A DNA stretch of 64,000 nt from Mesorhizobium zhangyense (GTDB taxonomy: Bacteria > Pseudomonadota > Alphaproteobacteria > Rhizobiales > Rhizobiaceae): assembly GCF_011045115.1 (NCBI RefSeq), contig NZ_JAAKZG010000004.1, forward strand, positions 1 to 64,000. The letters are read 5' to 3'. Positions within the stretch are counted from its first letter, which is position 1. Each line of letters begins with the position of its first letter. Positions 53,344-62,751 of this stretch are shown here, piece by piece. The position numbers and the translations under genes were made by a program. The notes beneath the pieces are model-generated. The model saw only the letters and a list, made by a program, of their open reading frames with translations. It was not told where the DNA came from and ran no database searches.

Positions 53344-54948
53344 CTAGCCTCGGATGGCCCTGCCGGCGGCCTGGAGGAGTTCGAAAGCCTCGAACCGCCT
53401 TGCATGCCAGTCAGCCAATGCCGGCTCGGGATGATACAACTCACCGAGTTCCGACATCGCCGACATTGCCGCAAGGGTGTCCTGGTAGTGGCCGGCGGCA
53501 ACAGCTCCAAGGATGGCCGATCCCAGCAACACCGGCTCCTGCGACGTCGAAGCCGCGACAACCATCCCGGTCGTGTCGGCAAGCAACTGACGAACCAACG
53601 GGCTTTGCCCGGCGCCACCGCTGACGACGATGGTGTCGATCGGCACGTTCTTCTCATGCAGGGCCCGCACGATCTGGCGCGCGCCATATCCAAGCCCGCA
53701 AACACCGGCCAGATAGAGGCCGAGCAGGCTGTCGAAGTCGAGTTCCATGCCGAGCCCGGCAATCAGCCCGCGTGCATCCGGGTCCGCGAACGGCGCGCGG
53801 TTACCGAGGAATTCGGGAACGACATGCACATCGCCGATGAGCTTCGGCGCCTCCGCCGCGCCACCGAGCCTTTCGGCTTCCAGCGACAGCCAGCCGCTGA
53901 GGCTTTGCCCCTTTTCGCGGGCGGTTCCTGCTGCCTGCTCGGCGGCCGGGTGCATGCGGACCAGATGATCGATGGCAGCACCGGCAGCCGATTGTCCGCC
54001 CTCGTTGAGCCAACGGCCCGGGACCATGGCTGAAAAATACGGCCCCCACACACCTTGCACGAAGGCCGGTTTTGCCGTCGTCGACATGGTGCAGGCCGAC
54101 GTGCCGAACACATAGGCCATGCGCGAATTCACACTGCCGACGCCGCCGCGCGCACCGACGGTTCCGATGCCGCCGGCATGGGCATCGATCAGGCCGGTTG
54201 CGACAGGCGTTCCCACTGTCAATCCAAGGTCCGCCGCCGCTCTTGCGGTCAGACCGCTGCCTAGCGGCGTTCCACCGGGAAAGACCTCCGTGCCGATGCG
54301 CCGGAAAGATTCATCGGCAAGCGCTCCCAGCCCGATCGTCCTGAAATAGCTCTCGTCCCAGCGGTTTTCATGCGCGAGATAGGTCCATTTGCACGCCACC
54401 GTGCAGACGGAGCGGGCGAGGCTGTCCGTGCACCGCCAGGTCAGGAAGTCGGTGAGGTCCATGAATTGCCATGCCCCGGCGAAGGTTTTGGGCATGTTCT
54501 CGGCAAGCCAGAGAAGCTTGGGCGTCTCCATCTCCGGTGAGATGGAACCGCCGACATAGCGCAGCACATTGTGACCCGTCTGGTTGATCCGGCGGGCCTG
54601 TTCCGTGGCGCGATGGTCCATCCACACGATGATGTTGCGCTCAGGGTCGCCCGAGTTGCTGACGGGCAGCGGTTGGCCATTCTCGCCGATCACCACGAGC
54701 GAACACGTGGCGTCGAAGCCGATGCCCGCGACCGAGGAAGGAACGACCCCGGATTGCGTGACCGCCTCCCGGACACTGGTGCAAACTGCCCTCCAGATGT
54801 CGTTGCTCGACTGCTCGACGATGTCGCTGGCCTCGCGCCACACGGCAATGTCGGTCTTGACGGATGCCAGCAGGACGCCCGTCTGGTCGAAGACGCCGGC
54901 GCGGGCGCTGCCGGTGCCGACATCGATGCCGAGATAGTGGTTTGGCAT
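53344..54948 (-). CDS. rbtK: FGGY-family carbohydrate kinase, D-ribulokinase
   Basis: Sugar kinase of 534 residues with the actin-like two-lobe fold. The first phosphate loop is YLGIDVGTGSARAGVFD (about 5-21); AGIGFDATCS and VWMDHRATEQARRIN are substrate-site segments; the C-terminal FGGY region has DTIVVSGGAGQSPLVRQLLADTTGM. Sequence style is that of the ribulokinase/YDCK subgroup. It is the last gene of an operon whose preceding gene encodes ribitol dehydrogenase, so it should phosphorylate the D-ribulose formed. ATG 54948 starts MPNHYLGID. Confidence 0.85.
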   Translation of the reverse strand: MPNHYLGIDVGTGSARAGVFDQTGVLLASVKTDIAVWREASDIVEQSSNDIWRAVCTSVREAVTQSGVVPSSVAGIGFDATCSLVVIGENGQPLPVSNSGDPERNIIVWMDHRATEQARRINQTGHNVLRYVGGSISPEMETPKLLWLAENMPKTFAGAWQFMDLTDFLTWRCTDSLARSVCTVACKWTYLAHENRWDESYFRTIGLGALADESFRRIGTEVFPGGTPLGSGLTARAAADLGLTVGTPVATGLIDAHAGGIGTVGARGGVGSVNSRMAYVFGTSACTMSTTAKPAFVQGVWGPYFSAMVPGRWLNEGGQSAAGAAIDHLVRMHPAAEQAAGTAREKGQSLSGWLSLEAERLGGAAEAPKLIGDVHVVPEFLGNRAPFADPDARGLIAGLGMELDFDSLLGLYLAGVCGLGYGARQIVRALHEKNVPIDTIVVSGGAGQSPLVRQLLADTTGMVVAASTSQEPVLLGSAILGAVAAGHYQDTLAAMSAMSELGELYHPEPALADWHARRFEAFELLQAAGRAIRG

Positions 54949-55027
54949 GGCTATTCAGTCACTCCGCAATATGTTTCCAGCACCGCTTCTGACGGCGCCG
55001 CGCATCCAGTGCCGATGGGATAGGTCC

Positions 55028-55756
55028 TCAGAGATCGTTGCTCTGCGGCAGGATGACGAGATCCCGGATCGTCACGTTGCGAGGCCTGGTGAGCATGAAC
55101 AGCACGGCCGCCGCCACCTCCACCGGCTCGATCAGGTCGCCGGCCGCCAGCGCCTTTTCGAGCTTCTCCTTGGGCCAGTCGCTGATCAGTGCGGTCACGA
55201 CGGGGCCGGGAGCGATGGCGCCGACGCGCAGCCCATGTTTGGCAACCTGGCGCCGGACGGTGTGGACGAAAGCCTGCACGGCGTGTTTCGAAGCGGTGTA
55301 GATCGGCTCCCAGACGACCGGTACGACACCCGCAACCGAACTGGTGACGATGATGTCGCCGGTCTTGCGCTCGACCATATGTGGCAGAACCGCGTGGATG
55401 GAGCGGAACACGGCGTTGATGTTGAGGTTCAGCATGCGGTCCCAGGCGTCGGGATCGCCGTCGACCACGTCGCCGCCGATGTAGGAGCCGGCATTGGCGT
55501 GGAAGATGTCCAGTTTGCCGGCCTTCTCCAGAATCTGCGGCATCATGGTGGCCACGCTGGCGGGATCGATCAGGTCGATGACCACCGGGATCGCCTTGGG
55601 GCCGAGTTCGGAGCAAAGCTTCTTCAGCGCCTCCTCGGCACGGTCGACAAGCACGACGCTGGCGCCTGCCGCGAGAAGGCTTCTGGCGCATTCGAGGCCG
55701 ATGCCCGACGCGGCACCCGTGATCGCCGCGACCTTGTCGGATAGATCCTGATCCAT
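55028..55756 (-). CDS. rbtD: ribitol 2-dehydrogenase (SDR family)
   Basis: NAD-dependent SDR of 242 residues oxidising ribitol to D-ribulose. It has the cofactor motif [26 protein letters not shown] and the catalytic YTASK ([24 protein letters not shown]). The match to Klebsiella ribitol dehydrogenase is strong over the full length as I recall it. Shared stretches include GDPDxWDRxLxLNINA, AGVVPVxWEPxYTASK, GPVVTAL and the C-terminal VTxRDxVILPxSxDL, and lengths agree. It follows the ABC permease gene and precedes the ribulokinase gene. Confidence 0.88.
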   Translation of the reverse strand: MDQDLSDKVAAITGAASGIGLECARSLLAAGASVVLVDRAEEALKKLCSELGPKAIPVVIDLIDPASVATMMPQILEKAGKLDIFHANAGSYIGGDVVDGDPDAWDRMLNLNINAVFRSIHAVLPHMVERKTGDIIVTSSVAGVVPVVWEPIYTASKHAVQAFVHTVRRQVAKHGLRVGAIAPGPVVTALISDWPKEKLEKALAAGDLIEPVEVAAAVLFMLTRPRNVTIRDLVILPQSNDL

Positions 55757-55780
55757 TTTCTGCCTTTTCCTGTCGATTGA

Positions 55781-57040
55781 TTAAGCGCGGCCGTGGGAGA
55801 CACGCGAACGGCGCGCGAGCGAGTCGACGATGACTGCGATGGCCAATACGGCGCCGGTGATCATGTAGCGAAGCGACGATGACAGATCGAGCAGCGTCAG
55901 CCCGCTGGCAATCGACTGGATGACGATGATGCCCAGCAACGCCGAATAGGCGCTGCCCCGGCCGCCGAACAGGCTGGTGCCGCCGATCACTGCCGCAGCG
56001 ATCGCATTGAGATTGACGTCGCCTGTGCCGGCCTGCTGGCTTGCAGATGCAAGGCGTGAGGCGGCAAGGATGCCGCCGGCGGCGGCGAGCACTGAGCACA
56101 TGACGAAGGCGCTGGTGTAGGTAAGCCGCACATTGATGCCGGCGCGGCGCGCTGCCTCGCGGTTGCCGCCGACGGCGTTCATCGAGCGGCCCCATTTGGT
56201 CCTCGTCAGCAAGTAGTTCATCGTCACGACCAGCCCGACGAAGAGGCCGAACATCCAGGGAATGCCACGATCCTGATTGAGGTAGAAGACAATCAGTTCC
56301 AGCACGACGGTGATGAGGATCGCGCGAAGGAGCAGGCTGCCGAGCGATTGCGAGGACAGGCCGGCTTCCTTGCGGCGAGCCGCCGTGCGGAAGCCCGTAA
56401 TAAACGTCACGATGCCGGCGATGGCTGCCAGCGCGTAGGCGATGGCATGCGGCATGACCAGCGTCTGGCCGAAATTCACAACAGGTGAGCCGTAGGGCAG
56501 GTTGATCGAGCCGGTCGAGCCGAGGATATAGAGTTGCAGGCCAAGTATGGCGAGCAGTCCCGCCAGCGTCGAGACGAAGCTCGGCATTCCAAAGCGGTTG
56601 AAAAGCATGGCATAGAGCGAGCCGATCGCCGCGCCGACGGCCAGTGCTGCGAGAATGGCGAGCCATACCGGCCAACCCTGGTTGACCCAGAGCACCCCGA
56701 CCATGGCGGAAGCGAAACCGCTGACCGAGCCGACGGACAGGTCGATCTCGCCGACCATCAGGATGCAGACGATTCCGAGTGCGATGACGCCCACCGTCGA
56801 GCAGTCGAAGAGCAGGTTGACGAGGTTGTTGCTCGACAGGAAGATCGGATTGAGGCTCTGGAACACCGTCCAGATGATCACCAGCCCAACGATGACAGGC
56901 AGCGATCCAAGATCGCCCGACTGGACGCGGTCGAGAAAAGATCGGATCGCGCCCCCAAAGCCGGCCGCGTGTTTCACCCGCTCGTCGCTGCGGTCAAGCA
57001 GTGGTACGGCCGGAGCACCGTTTTCGATATCTTTGGTCAT
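55781..57040 (-). CDS. ribose/xylose-type ABC importer permease
   Basis: Permease of 419 residues with about ten to twelve helices, from the RbsC/XylH class. It has SSNNLVNLLFDCSTVGVIALGIVCILMVGEIDLSVGSVSGF near residue 70 and the C-terminal GTSLFGGRGSAYSALLGIIVIQSI. A cytoplasmic loop TRTKWGRSMNAVGGNREAARRAGINV contacts the ATPase. It overlaps the ATPase gene by 4 bp; ribitol is the likely substrate by context. Confidence 0.9.
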   Translation of the reverse strand: MTKDIENGAPAVPLLDRSDERVKHAAGFGGAIRSFLDRVQSGDLGSLPVIVGLVIIWTVFQSLNPIFLSSNNLVNLLFDCSTVGVIALGIVCILMVGEIDLSVGSVSGFASAMVGVLWVNQGWPVWLAILAALAVGAAIGSLYAMLFNRFGMPSFVSTLAGLLAILGLQLYILGSTGSINLPYGSPVVNFGQTLVMPHAIAYALAAIAGIVTFITGFRTAARRKEAGLSSQSLGSLLLRAILITVVLELIVFYLNQDRGIPWMFGLFVGLVVTMNYLLTRTKWGRSMNAVGGNREAARRAGINVRLTYTSAFVMCSVLAAAGGILAASRLASASQQAGTGDVNLNAIAAAVIGGTSLFGGRGSAYSALLGIIVIQSIASGLTLLDLSSSLRYMITGAVLAIAVIVDSLARRSRVSHGRA

Positions 57041-57855
57041 GGCTGCGTCTCCTGCCCTTGTTCGCGTTGGGCCTGGCGTCGTCCGGCGCGGCGGGAAACG
57101 GAATTGTTCGACGCGCCGGTAATGGCGCTGACCAGATCCTGGTTGGATGCGTCGGGATAGAAAATGCCGTTGTTGCGTCCCAGCCGCAGCACGACGATGC
57201 GGTCGGCCACGGCGCGCACGTCTTCCATGTTGTGGCTGATCATGACCACGCCGAGCCCGCGGTCGCGCACCCGCTCGATCAGGTCCAGCACCTCGGCGGT
57301 CTGCGCTACACCAAGTGCGGCTGTCGGTTCGTCGAGAAGGATAAGCTTAGGGTCGAGCAGCAGCGACCGCGCGATGGCCACGGTCTGGCGCTGGCCGCCG
57401 GAAAGTGAGGCCACCGGCTCGCGCACGCTGGGGATGCGGGCCGAAAGCTCGTTGAGCAGCGTCCAGGCCTTGATTTCCATGGACACCTCGTCGAGCCGTA
57501 GCGGATTGAGCTCCTTGCCGAGGAAGATGTTGGCGACCACGTCGAGGTTCTCGCACAGGGCCAGATCCTGGAAGACGGTGGCGATTCCGAGCTTCAGCGC
57601 AGCGCTCGGGTCAGGAAGTGTCACCTCCTTGCCGCGAAACGCGATCGTTCCAGAGCTGGGCTGATGCACGCCGGCGAGCACCTTGACCAAGGTGGACTTG
57701 CCGGCGCCGTTGTCGCCGACAAGCGCGACGACCTCGCCCGCGTGAACGTCAAGATCGATGTCGGTCAGGGCCGACACAGCACCGAAATTCTTGGAAATAC
57801 CGCGCAGGCTGAGCACCAGTTCGCTCGTAGAGGTTCCGTCAGATGGGTCCGTCAT
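57037..57855 (-). CDS. ribose-type ABC importer ATPase, single domain
   Basis: ATPase of 272 residues with only one ABC domain, like FrcA-type sugar importers and unlike the duplicated RbsA. It has Walker A GDNGAGKST, signature LSGGQRQTVAIARSL, Walker B LILLDEPTAALG and switch ISHNMEDVRA. It lies 72 bp after the binding-protein gene, a gap that holds a very stable hairpin, and overlaps the permease gene. Confidence 0.9.
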   Translation of the reverse strand: MTDPSDGTSTSELVLSLRGISKNFGAVSALTDIDLDVHAGEVVALVGDNGAGKSTLVKVLAGVHQPSSGTIAFRGKEVTLPDPSAALKLGIATVFQDLALCENLDVVANIFLGKELNPLRLDEVSMEIKAWTLLNELSARIPSVREPVASLSGGQRQTVAIARSLLLDPKLILLDEPTAALGVAQTAEVLDLIERVRDRGLGVVMISHNMEDVRAVADRIVVLRLGRNNGIFYPDASNQDLVSAITGASNNSVSRRAGRRQAQREQGQETQP

Positions 57856-57883
57856 GCGGGCAAGCCTTTTTGAGTGAACCGGG

Positions 57884-57910
57884 CGTCTGGCCGCCTTGGG
57901 CGGCCAGACG
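57884..57910 (-). other. very stable intercistronic hairpin after the binding-protein gene
   Basis: CGTCTGGCCGCC (57884-57895) and GGCGGCCAGACG (57899-57910) form a perfect 12-bp stem with a 3-nt loop, 17 bp after the binding-protein stop (57928). With no T run on the transcribed strand, it more likely stabilises the upstream message or partly attenuates than terminates fully. Confidence 0.6.
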
Positions 57911-57927
57911 ATGGCAGAAAGGAACGA

Positions 57928-58998
57928 TCAGTTTCCGATGCCGAGCTTCTTACAACCCTCGGCGTAGCGGCCCGAGCAAAGCTCTTCGGCGGTCGCGATC
58001 TTCTTGTCGACGATCTCGGCCTTCAGGTTTTCAGCGGTGACCACCGCCGGAACGAAAAGCTGGGACGGGGTATCGTACAACGTCGTTTCGGCCTTGGGCG
58101 TCTCGCCGGCAAGCAGCTGCACGGCGATGTTTGCCGCCGCCGCCGCCACGATCTCACTCGGCTTGGAAATGGTGTTGTACTGGTCGCCCGCGATGATGAG
58201 CTGCAATGCCGCAAGCGTCGCATCATTGCCGGTCACCGGCGGCACCGGGTCGACGCCGGCCGCCTTGAAGGCTGCGACGGCACCGCCGCCGGTGCCGTCA
58301 TTGGCGGCAACCACGCCGAGAATCTTCTTGCCGAAGCGGGTGATCTGGCCGCCGGCCCATTGCTGCGCCTTCGGCGGCGCCCATTCCGGCGTGTCGTACT
58401 CTGCCAGGATCGGATAGCCGCTATTGTCCAGCCCGGCGTGAATGCCCTTCTTGATAAGGCCGGCTGCAGCATCGGTAGGCGAGCCGTTGATCTGGAGCAC
58501 GCCGCCGTCACCTGCCTCGATGTTCTTGGATTTCAGGTGAGCCACCAGCGATTCCGCGATGGCCTTGCCGATCCCTTCATTGTCGAAGGAGACGTAGAAG
58601 TCGGCAGGCGTGGATGGAATGGGCCGGTCATAGGCGATGACCTTGATGCCCTGGCTCTGGGCCGCCTTGACGAGCGAGGCTGCCGCCGTCGAGTCGACCG
58701 GGTCGAGAACGATCACCTTCGCGCCCTGCGAGATCACCGAGTTGAACTGCTGCTGCTGCCGCGAGGCATCGGCATCGGCGTTCTGGTACAGGACCTTGCA
58801 GGTGGAACACAGCTTGGTCATCTCGGCGACGAAGCCGGGATGGTCGTGCTGCTCGTAACGCGTTGATGCCTGGTCGGGCATCAGGAACGCAACCGTGGCG
58901 TCAGAAACCTTCGCGTTTTGTGCAACGGCGGCTGACCCGCTCAACAACGCCAATGCCAGCGCAGCCAAGCCAGCGGACTTCCATGAATATGTCGTCAT
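57928..58998 (-). CDS. ribose/xylose-type ABC importer binding protein
   Basis: Periplasmic sugar-binding protein of 356 residues. A signal peptide (LAALALALLSGSAAVAQN) is followed by a type-I fold: VAFLMPDQASTRYEQHDHPGFVAEM, LDPVDSTAAASLVKAAQSQGIKVIAYDRPI, and VAANDGTGGGAVAAFKAAGVD. The Asp/Arg residues in YDRPI and NDGT are typical sugar contacts. ATG 58998 follows GGAGGAGAT; an upstream open frame of 107 codons is not protein-like. First structural gene of the ribitol operon. Confidence 0.9.
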   Translation of the reverse strand: MTTYSWKSAGLAALALALLSGSAAVAQNAKVSDATVAFLMPDQASTRYEQHDHPGFVAEMTKLCSTCKVLYQNADADASRQQQQFNSVISQGAKVIVLDPVDSTAAASLVKAAQSQGIKVIAYDRPIPSTPADFYVSFDNEGIGKAIAESLVAHLKSKNIEAGDGGVLQINGSPTDAAAGLIKKGIHAGLDNSGYPILAEYDTPEWAPPKAQQWAGGQITRFGKKILGVVAANDGTGGGAVAAFKAAGVDPVPPVTGNDATLAALQLIIAGDQYNTISKPSEIVAAAAANIAVQLLAGETPKAETTLYDTPSQLFVPAVVTAENLKAEIVDKKIATAEELCSGRYAEGCKKLGIGN

Positions 58999-59192
58999 TT
59001 GATCTCCTCCATTCGAGATATTGTTGTAATGCTGCCTCAGACTCGCGTGTCGCCTGCCGGCTATTGCAATTCCTCGGCCTTGCCGCGGATTTGCGGCGGC
59101 AGATTCAAGACAAAAGGTTCCTCTTCGCAGACCGCATAATGCGTGTCCGCGTTCCATTGTCGGCCTGCGATGTTCCTCCCCTATCCTCCGTT

Positions 59193-60077
59193 CTATGCGG
59201 CTTTGGCCGCGTTGATATTGTCTGCCAATAACCGTCTGAACCGGGATGGCGGCATGCCCTTCTCCGCCAGGAATTGCCGGTTGAAATTCGAGAGATTGTT
59301 GAACCCGACGCCGAAACAAATGTCGGTGATCGATGCCTGCTCGTCGCTCATCAGAAGCTGACAGGCCAGGTTGATGCGCAACCGCTTGACATATTGCACC
59401 AGCGACATGCCGGTATGACGGCGGAAGGCTCGCGAGAACGCGCTGGTCGATTGTCCGGCAATCGCCGCAAGATCTGCCTCGCCGAACGGCCGGGTGAGGT
59501 TCTCACGGATATAGGCCAGGGCCTTGTTGGTACCGGCGGACATATAGCCCGATGGATCAGGCAGATAGCTGGCGCTGGCAAGCACCTGCGCTCCCTGCGC
59601 GCGACTGAGCAAACCAGCGATCATCATGAACAGTTCGATGCGCCGCACCCCTTGGGCTTGCATCATCTCATCCATCATCGGCGACAATTGTCTGCTGGTT
59701 TCGCTGCTGAACAGCACCCCGCGCCGGGAGGATTCCAGAACTGGGCCCACGCCTGCGAGTTCAGGCAGAACCTTCATGGCATCAGCGATGAAACTCTCGC
59801 TGAACTGGATGATGCGTCCGCGCAGCGGGATGCTGGAGCCTTTGGGAATATCGCTCACCCAATTGTGCGGCAGATTGGGGCCGGTGAGAACCAGATTGCC
59901 AGGCTCGAACTCACCTATGAAATCGCCGACGAAATAGCGACCGCTGGTGGAGACGACCTGGTGGATTTCATATTCCGGATGAAAGTGCCAGCGCACCGTA
60001 TGATACGGATAGCCGTGGGACCACGCCTTGAAGGATTCACCTCGTCGAATCTGGACGACTTCCAGGTCCGGTTCCAT
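59193..60077 (-). CDS. AraC-family regulator of the ribitol operon
   Basis: Regulator of 294 residues. An N-terminal cupin-like sensing domain (about 25-90) has YHTVRWHFHPEYEIHQVVSTSGRYFVGDFIGEFEPGNLVLTGPNLPHNW. The C-terminal AraC double helix-turn-helix (about 190-290) contains FSRAFRRHTGMSLVQYVKRLRINLACQLL and ITDICFGVGFNNLSNFNRQFLAEKGMPPS. ATG 60077 follows GGAGGAAA; a 43-codon longer frame is noise. It is immediately upstream and co-directional with the importer genes, consistent with activation by the polyol. Confidence 0.88.
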   Translation of the reverse strand: MEPDLEVVQIRRGESFKAWSHGYPYHTVRWHFHPEYEIHQVVSTSGRYFVGDFIGEFEPGNLVLTGPNLPHNWVSDIPKGSSIPLRGRIIQFSESFIADAMKVLPELAGVGPVLESSRRGVLFSSETSRQLSPMMDEMMQAQGVRRIELFMMIAGLLSRAQGAQVLASASYLPDPSGYMSAGTNKALAYIRENLTRPFGEADLAAIAGQSTSAFSRAFRRHTGMSLVQYVKRLRINLACQLLMSDEQASITDICFGVGFNNLSNFNRQFLAEKGMPPSRFRRLLADNINAAKAA

Positions 60078-60305
60078 GTCGTTTCCTCCGGGCGAACGCG
60101 GCCATTGCCGCAATACGCCCCTGCTCCCGGTCGGCCGAATTCGATCCGGCTCTGCACTTGGAGGTAACGGTAGCCCTTCGCCACATCGAGCGCCACCACG
60201 TTTCAAAGAAGACTATGATACTTTTTTGACCGTGTAAGCGCCTAGATCTGCGGTATTCGAAATGCGTTCAGCGCTGCCGGAGATGGAACGTAGTGTTTTC
60301 CCCGC

Positions 60306-61013
60306 TTATCGGCGGGCCTTCCAGGCCTCGAACTTCGCCACGGCTTCACTGGTAGTCGGCGGATAAAGGCCGAGAATGGTATGTCCGGCCAAGACCTGCT
60401 CCTGGACGAAATCCTCAAACATCGTCATGCGAACCGCCTCGTCGGCAATCTCGTCTGCAAGATGGGCCGGAATAACCACCACGCCTTCTCCATCGCCAAC
60501 GATGATATCGCCGGGATAGATCGGCACGTCGCCGCAACCGATCGGATTGTTGATATCGAGTGCGTGATGAAGCGTTAGGTTGGTCGGTGCCGAGGGCCGG
60601 TTGTGATAGGCGGGCATTTGAAGCTGCGCTATTTCAGGCGAGTCGCGAAAGCCGCCGTCCGTCACCACGCCGGCCACGCCGCGCATCATCATGCGCGAGA
60701 CGAGTATGCCCCCGGCTGAGGCGGCGCGCGCGTCCTTGCGGCTGTCGATCACCATGACGGCACCGGGTGGACATTCCTCCACGGCCTTGCGTTGGGGATG
60801 CTCGCGATCTTCAAAAACCTGAATGCCATCAAGGTCTTCGCGCGCCGGGATGTAGCGAAGCGTGAAGGCCTCGCCGACCATGTTGGGCAGACCCGGATTG
60901 AGCGGTCGCACATCCTGAATGAACTGGTTGCGGAAATTGCGCTTGAACAGAGCCGTCGTCAGCGTCGCGGTGCTGACGCCCTTCAACTTCTCGCGTGTGG
61001 CTTCGCTAAGCAT
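60306..61013 (-). CDS. RraA-family protein in the uronate operon
   Basis: Protein of 235 residues in the RraA/HMG-aldolase-like family. Segments are GEAFTLRYIPAREDLDG, PPGAVMVIDSRKDARAASAGGILVSRMMMRGVAGVVTDGGFRD (substrate Arg and metal-binding Asp) and GDIIVGDGEGVVVIP. The variant resembles proteins annotated as ribonuclease activity regulator but found in sugar-acid operons, where a dehydratase or aldolase activity on aldonates is suspected. ATG 61013 follows AGGAG; a 12-codon longer start is weaker. It overlaps the end of the epimerase gene and closes the operon. Confidence 0.82.
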   Translation of the reverse strand: MLSEATREKLKGVSTATLTTALFKRNFRNQFIQDVRPLNPGLPNMVGEAFTLRYIPAREDLDGIQVFEDREHPQRKAVEECPPGAVMVIDSRKDARAASAGGILVSRMMMRGVAGVVTDGGFRDSPEIAQLQMPAYHNRPSAPTNLTLHHALDINNPIGCGDVPIYPGDIIVGDGEGVVVIPAHLADEIADEAVRMTMFEDFVQEQVLAGHTILGLYPPTTSEAVAKFEAWKARR

Positions 61014-61947
61014 TCGGGTCTCCTGTGGAACTGGTTTGGGAAGATTCAAGCTGAGAGGCAGCGATCCGCATCGATCCCGAGAGGCTCTCTCCAGCTTCGA
61101 GCACGGTCAGATCGCCGAACCGGGCAAAGGCCGGTGTGTTGCAGACATTCGGAACATGGCTGACCGGCTCGATGCAGACCACCGCGCGATCGTCCGGCGC
61201 AAAGACCTGCAGATTGCCGAGGCAACCAGATGCCGACAGCGTGATCCTGACGGCCATTTCGGGCAAATCCAGCACAGCCGTTCTGGGCGACCAGTTTGCA
61301 AAATGCGCGTCCAGCCAGCCCAACGAACCAAGCGCTACCGGCACGGAGAAGTCGCATATCCCAGCTGAATCGCAGGCAGCTTCCGGCAGCCCACGCGCGC
61401 TGCGCGTAAAGCTCGTGTCGGCGTGAAAGCTCAGCCTCGCCTTCGGCGTCCGCGTGAACCACGGGTGGTAGCCGAGTCCGAACGGAAGCCTTTTCGCACT
61501 GCGATTGGTGATGACCAGCGAAAAGCCCACGCCCTCGGTATCGATCTCGACAGTCTGCGTCAGGTCGTAGTCATAGCCCGAAGCGGCATCGCGGCATTCG
61601 TCGCGCGTCGACAGGCGGGAGGCCGTTCTTTCCGTAAACGTCCACTTACGGTCTCGAGACAAGCCGTGAATTGCATTGTTTTCGGCGGGTCGGTTGAGCG
61701 GAAAGCGGATGGTGCGCCCGTCGAAAGAGAACGAACCGTCTGCGATGCGGTTCGCGAAGGGGGCCATGACGAAGCAGCCGGCCTTGAACGGAACGCCGTC
61801 TGCAACTGAAGGCACGAGCAGAGCATGGGAACGTCCGTCCGGTGCGGTCCAGTCGAGTGAAAGCAGCGAGGAGCCGAGCGCGACATCCATGGCGAGGGCA
61901 TAGTCGCCGTACCGCAGCAGGACCGGATCGAGGTCGACGGAACTCAT
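61006..61947 (-). CDS. aldose 1-epimerase (mutarotase) family protein
   Basis: Beta-sandwich enzyme of 313 residues. It has the family motifs FVMAPFANRIADGSFSFDG, NNAIHGLSRDRKWTF (catalytic-type His), LGYHPWF (second His) and VCIEPVSHVPN (catalytic Glu). It interconverts alpha and beta anomers of sugars; here it probably supplies the uronate anomer used by the upstream uronate dehydrogenase. ATG 61947 overlaps the stop of the dehydrogenase gene; a 100-codon upstream frame is spurious. Confidence 0.85.
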   Translation of the reverse strand: MSSVDLDPVLLRYGDYALAMDVALGSSLLSLDWTAPDGRSHALLVPSVADGVPFKAGCFVMAPFANRIADGSFSFDGRTIRFPLNRPAENNAIHGLSRDRKWTFTERTASRLSTRDECRDAASGYDYDLTQTVEIDTEGVGFSLVITNRSAKRLPFGLGYHPWFTRTPKARLSFHADTSFTRSARGLPEAACDSAGICDFSVPVALGSLGWLDAHFANWSPRTAVLDLPEMAVRITLSASGCLGNLQVFAPDDRAVVCIEPVSHVPNVCNTPAFARFGDLTVLEAGESLSGSMRIAASQLESSQTSSTGDPNA

Positions 61948-62750
61948 GGCGTATCCCGTGAGAAACCCTGCGCGCAAAACACGCCGCCCTGATAACGCTC
62001 GGTGATCGCATCGTCGGTTCGAATGGAGGCGATTTTTTCGGCGAAATCCTCGGCATTGTCCTGCGGTGCATAGCCGATGCGTTCGCGGTCGTCGGCTTCC
62101 CACCAAGAGCACGTGTTGGCAGACGCTCCCCAGACGATGGCATGACCCGTCACGGGAGCATCGACGGCAGAGCAGACGAAACGAAAGAGATCGTCGTGGG
62201 AAAGCCAGGTCGAGAGGTTGCGCGCCTCGACCGGCTCCGGAAGGCATGAACCGATGCGGATATGCACGCTTTCCACGCCATGCTTGTCGAAAAACATCCT
62301 GCCGAGGAGTTCGCCATAGGCCTTCGACAGGCCGTAATAGCCGTCGGGCCGATAAGGCATGTCGGTGTCCAGCATCGTTCCGCGTTCATAAAAGCCGATC
62401 GTGTGGTTGGAGCTGGCGAAGACGACGCGCGCCTTCTGCCGACGCGCGGCTTCGAACAGATTGGTGATGCCGACGATGTTGGCGGCCAGAATCTCGTCGA
62501 ACGGCTTTTCCAAGCTGACACCGCCGAAATGCAGGACACAGCCGATCCCGTCCATGATACCGGCGACGGCTTGGGCATCGGACAGGTCAGCCTGCACGAA
62601 AGTAGCGCCCTGCGGCACCGGATCCGGGAACGGTACGATGTCGGAAAGGCGCAAGGCATAGCCGGCAGCGGCCAGCCGCGGGGCCAGCATGCGGCCGAGC
62701 GCACCGGAAGCGCCGGTCAGCAGGACGTTCTTCTGCGCATTGTCTGTCAT
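61944..62750 (-). CDS. udh: uronate dehydrogenase
   Basis: NAD-dependent dehydrogenase of 268 residues in the extended SDR (epimerase) family, oxidising galacturonate or glucuronate to the aldarolactone. It has the cofactor motif LLTGASGALGRML, VLHFGGVSLEKPFDEILAANI, FASSNHTIGFY and the catalytic YGLSKAYGE; RIGSCLPEP and LSTWLSHDDLFRF bind the uronate carboxylate. These segments match Agrobacterium uronate dehydrogenase closely from memory, and length agrees (about 265). Neighbouring lactonase and enolase-superfamily dehydratase genes complete the oxidative uronate route. Confidence 0.87.
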   Translation of the reverse strand: MTDNAQKNVLLTGASGALGRMLAPRLAAAGYALRLSDIVPFPDPVPQGATFVQADLSDAQAVAGIMDGIGCVLHFGGVSLEKPFDEILAANIVGITNLFEAARRQKARVVFASSNHTIGFYERGTMLDTDMPYRPDGYYGLSKAYGELLGRMFFDKHGVESVHIRIGSCLPEPVEARNLSTWLSHDDLFRFVCSAVDAPVTGHAIVWGASANTCSWWEADDRERIGYAPQDNAEDFAEKIASIRTDDAITERYQGGVFCAQGFSRDTP

Positions 62751-62751
62751 T

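Noticed and set aside
54951..56675. 574-codon minus-strand open frame
   Set aside because: Out-of-frame copy of the ribitol dehydrogenase and permease region, Arg-rich, no domain.
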